Source: a virus
Virus record (IMG/VR): IMGVR_UViG_3300009550_000046
Location: 1-29,297 of that record
Direction: 5' to 3' (one strand)
DNA length: 29,297 nt
Under the pieces are notes generated by a model. It did not search any database and was not told the DNA's origin. It saw only the letters and a list, made by a program, of their open reading frames with translations. The position numbers were made by a program, and so were the translations under genes. Shown here piece by piece: positions 28,465 to 29,297 of the stretch; the first letter of the stretch is position 1; every line of letters begins with the position of its first letter.

Positions 28465-29048
28465 GTAAAATATTTGTAGATACAATAGAACCTAAAACAA
28501 GTGGTGGTAATATAACTCTAAGTGATGGCAGTGGTAGTATGGTTAAGCTATTAGATGCTACCATATCAAGTGCAGTTTCAGAATATGATATTTCATCTAC
28601 TTATATAAATAGTACATATGATGAATATATATTATCTTTTAATCTTGCACCATCTTCAGATAATGCAAGTGCGTATGTAAGAACATTTGTAGGTGGAGTA
28701 ATTCAAACTGGCAGTATATATGCTCACGAACAACAACAAATTGATGGAAGTGCTGATAATCATTCCGATGCAGCAACTCAATTTAGACTAAATGTAAGTG
28801 GTGTTGGAAATGCAACTGGCGAATGTATATCAGGTAGACTGCATTTACATAATATTAATAATACAAATTTTCCTTTTAATTATACTGGAGCTGTAAACCA
28901 CCCTAATACAAGTGCTACTCCTCTCTCTGTTATTGTAGGAGGTAGTTTAATAGTTGCAAATAGGGCTAATGTAGTTAATGGAATTAGGCTTTTCTTTAAT
29001 AGTGGAAATATAGCACTTGGAACAGTAAAACTTTATGGACTTAAGTAG
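28461..29048 (+). CDS. Fibre-like protein (195 aa)
   Basis: Opens MSKIFVDTIEPKTSGGNITL, another version of the short N-terminal tag used by marine phage fibres, followed by a beta-rich body (LLDATISSAVSEYDISSTYI, then YDEYILSFNLAPSSDNASAY) and ends GTVKLYGLK. Likely one of several alternative receptor-binding or tail-tip proteins. Confidence 0.75.
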   Translation: MSKIFVDTIEPKTSGGNITLSDGSGSMVKLLDATISSAVSEYDISSTYINSTYDEYILSFNLAPSSDNASAYVRTFVGGVIQTGSIYAHEQQQIDGSADNHSDAATQFRLNVSGVGNATGECISGRLHLHNINNTNFPFNYTGAVNHPNTSATPLSVIVGGSLIVANRANVVNGIRLFFNSGNIALGTVKLYGLK

Positions 29049-29057
29049 GAGTATAAC

Positions 29058-29297
29058 ATGAGTGGAGTAATAGAAGCAACAAATTTGCAAACAGCAAATA
29101 TAAAGCATACTAACGGAACAACTGCTGCTACTATTAGTAGTGGAGGAGCAGTAACTTTAGCTTCAGCATTACCGATAGCAAGTGGAGGCACTGGTCAAAC
29201 TGCTTCAGCACAAAATGCCCAGACATTTAGATTAAGTCAAGATATAAATGGAACTAGTAATTTGCAAATGTTTACACCATTTGAAGAAGCAGATACA
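29058..29297 (+). CDS. Fibre-like protein, 3' end missing (80 codons seen)
   Basis: Starts MSGVIEATNLQTANIKHTNG and contains LPIASGGTGQTASAQNAQ, the SGGTGQT motif common in phage tail fibres. TAGGAGTATAAC is its ribosome binding site. The frame stays open to the window edge, so the gene is truncated by the window, not broken. Confidence 0.75.
   Translation, partial: MSGVIEATNLQTANIKHTNGTTAATISSGGAVTLASALPIASGGTGQTASAQNAQTFRLSQDINGTSNLQMFTPFEEADT

Noticed and set aside
1-29297. tRNA genes, CRISPR arrays, insertion sequences, integrase or attachment sites
   Set aside because: Read for on both strands; nothing with a cloverleaf, regular spacer-repeat structure, transposase or recombinase features was seen. 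The only regular repeat is the three-copy 26-bp set at 9879.

Overview
This window is an internal piece of an AT-rich, tightly packed tailed-phage genome. It carries a T7-like family A DNA polymerase, two gp2.5-like single-stranded-DNA-binding proteins, a large terminase, a large portal, a scaffold, a SU10/phiEco32-like major capsid protein, a head-tail adaptor and a long set of fibre-like genes. No tail tube, sheath, tape-measure or integrase gene was recognised. Together this suggests a podovirus. The low GC content, the IbpA-like small heat-shock protein and the style of the fibre genes recall phages of marine bacteria, but the host is an inference. Both ends are cut inside genes: only the start of a minus-strand gene lies at 1-6, and a fibre-like gene runs off the right end.

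Layout. Positions 1-10937 are read leftward (minus strand) and 11207-29297 rightward (plus strand), so the two blocks diverge from a short region at 10938-11206. The divergent region is clearly more GC-rich than its surroundings. It holds three consecutive hairpins with purine-rich GGA loops, then an AC repeat, then a phage-type promoter-like sequence. The first part of the minus block (10937 to about 8100) is loosely packed: small genes, a nucleotidyltransferase and one SSB are separated by five hairpin-plus-T-tract terminators. Two very small membrane proteins follow, then a second promoter-like sequence (7572-7588) that matches the plus-strand one (11167-11183) at 15 of 17 bases. Below it comes a dense run of small unknown genes with metabolic and replication genes (DUF3310, a second SSB, a 2-deoxyribosyltransferase-like protein, a DUF932-like protein, DNA polymerase).

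The plus block is a late module. It begins with terminase, then small basic and membrane proteins (including a DUF1289 mini-protein and an EF-hand protein with two membrane segments), portal, Hsp20, scaffold and capsid. A strong terminator follows the capsid gene, as in T7. After it come a LysM protein, connector genes and at least nine fibre-like genes that reuse a few N-terminal segments. One structural protein contains what looks like an intact cupredoxin copper site.

Working model (inference): genes between 10.9 and 7.6 kb are transcribed early and attenuated by the five terminators. A phage single-subunit RNA polymerase, not encoded in this window, would then fire the two matching promoters leftward for replication genes and rightward for virion genes. 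Eight genes shorter than 60 codons (59, 59, 58, 58, 52, 41, 40 and 54 residues) are supported by ribosome binding sites and stop/start overlaps. Three still smaller peptides (28, 28 and 24 residues) are less certain.
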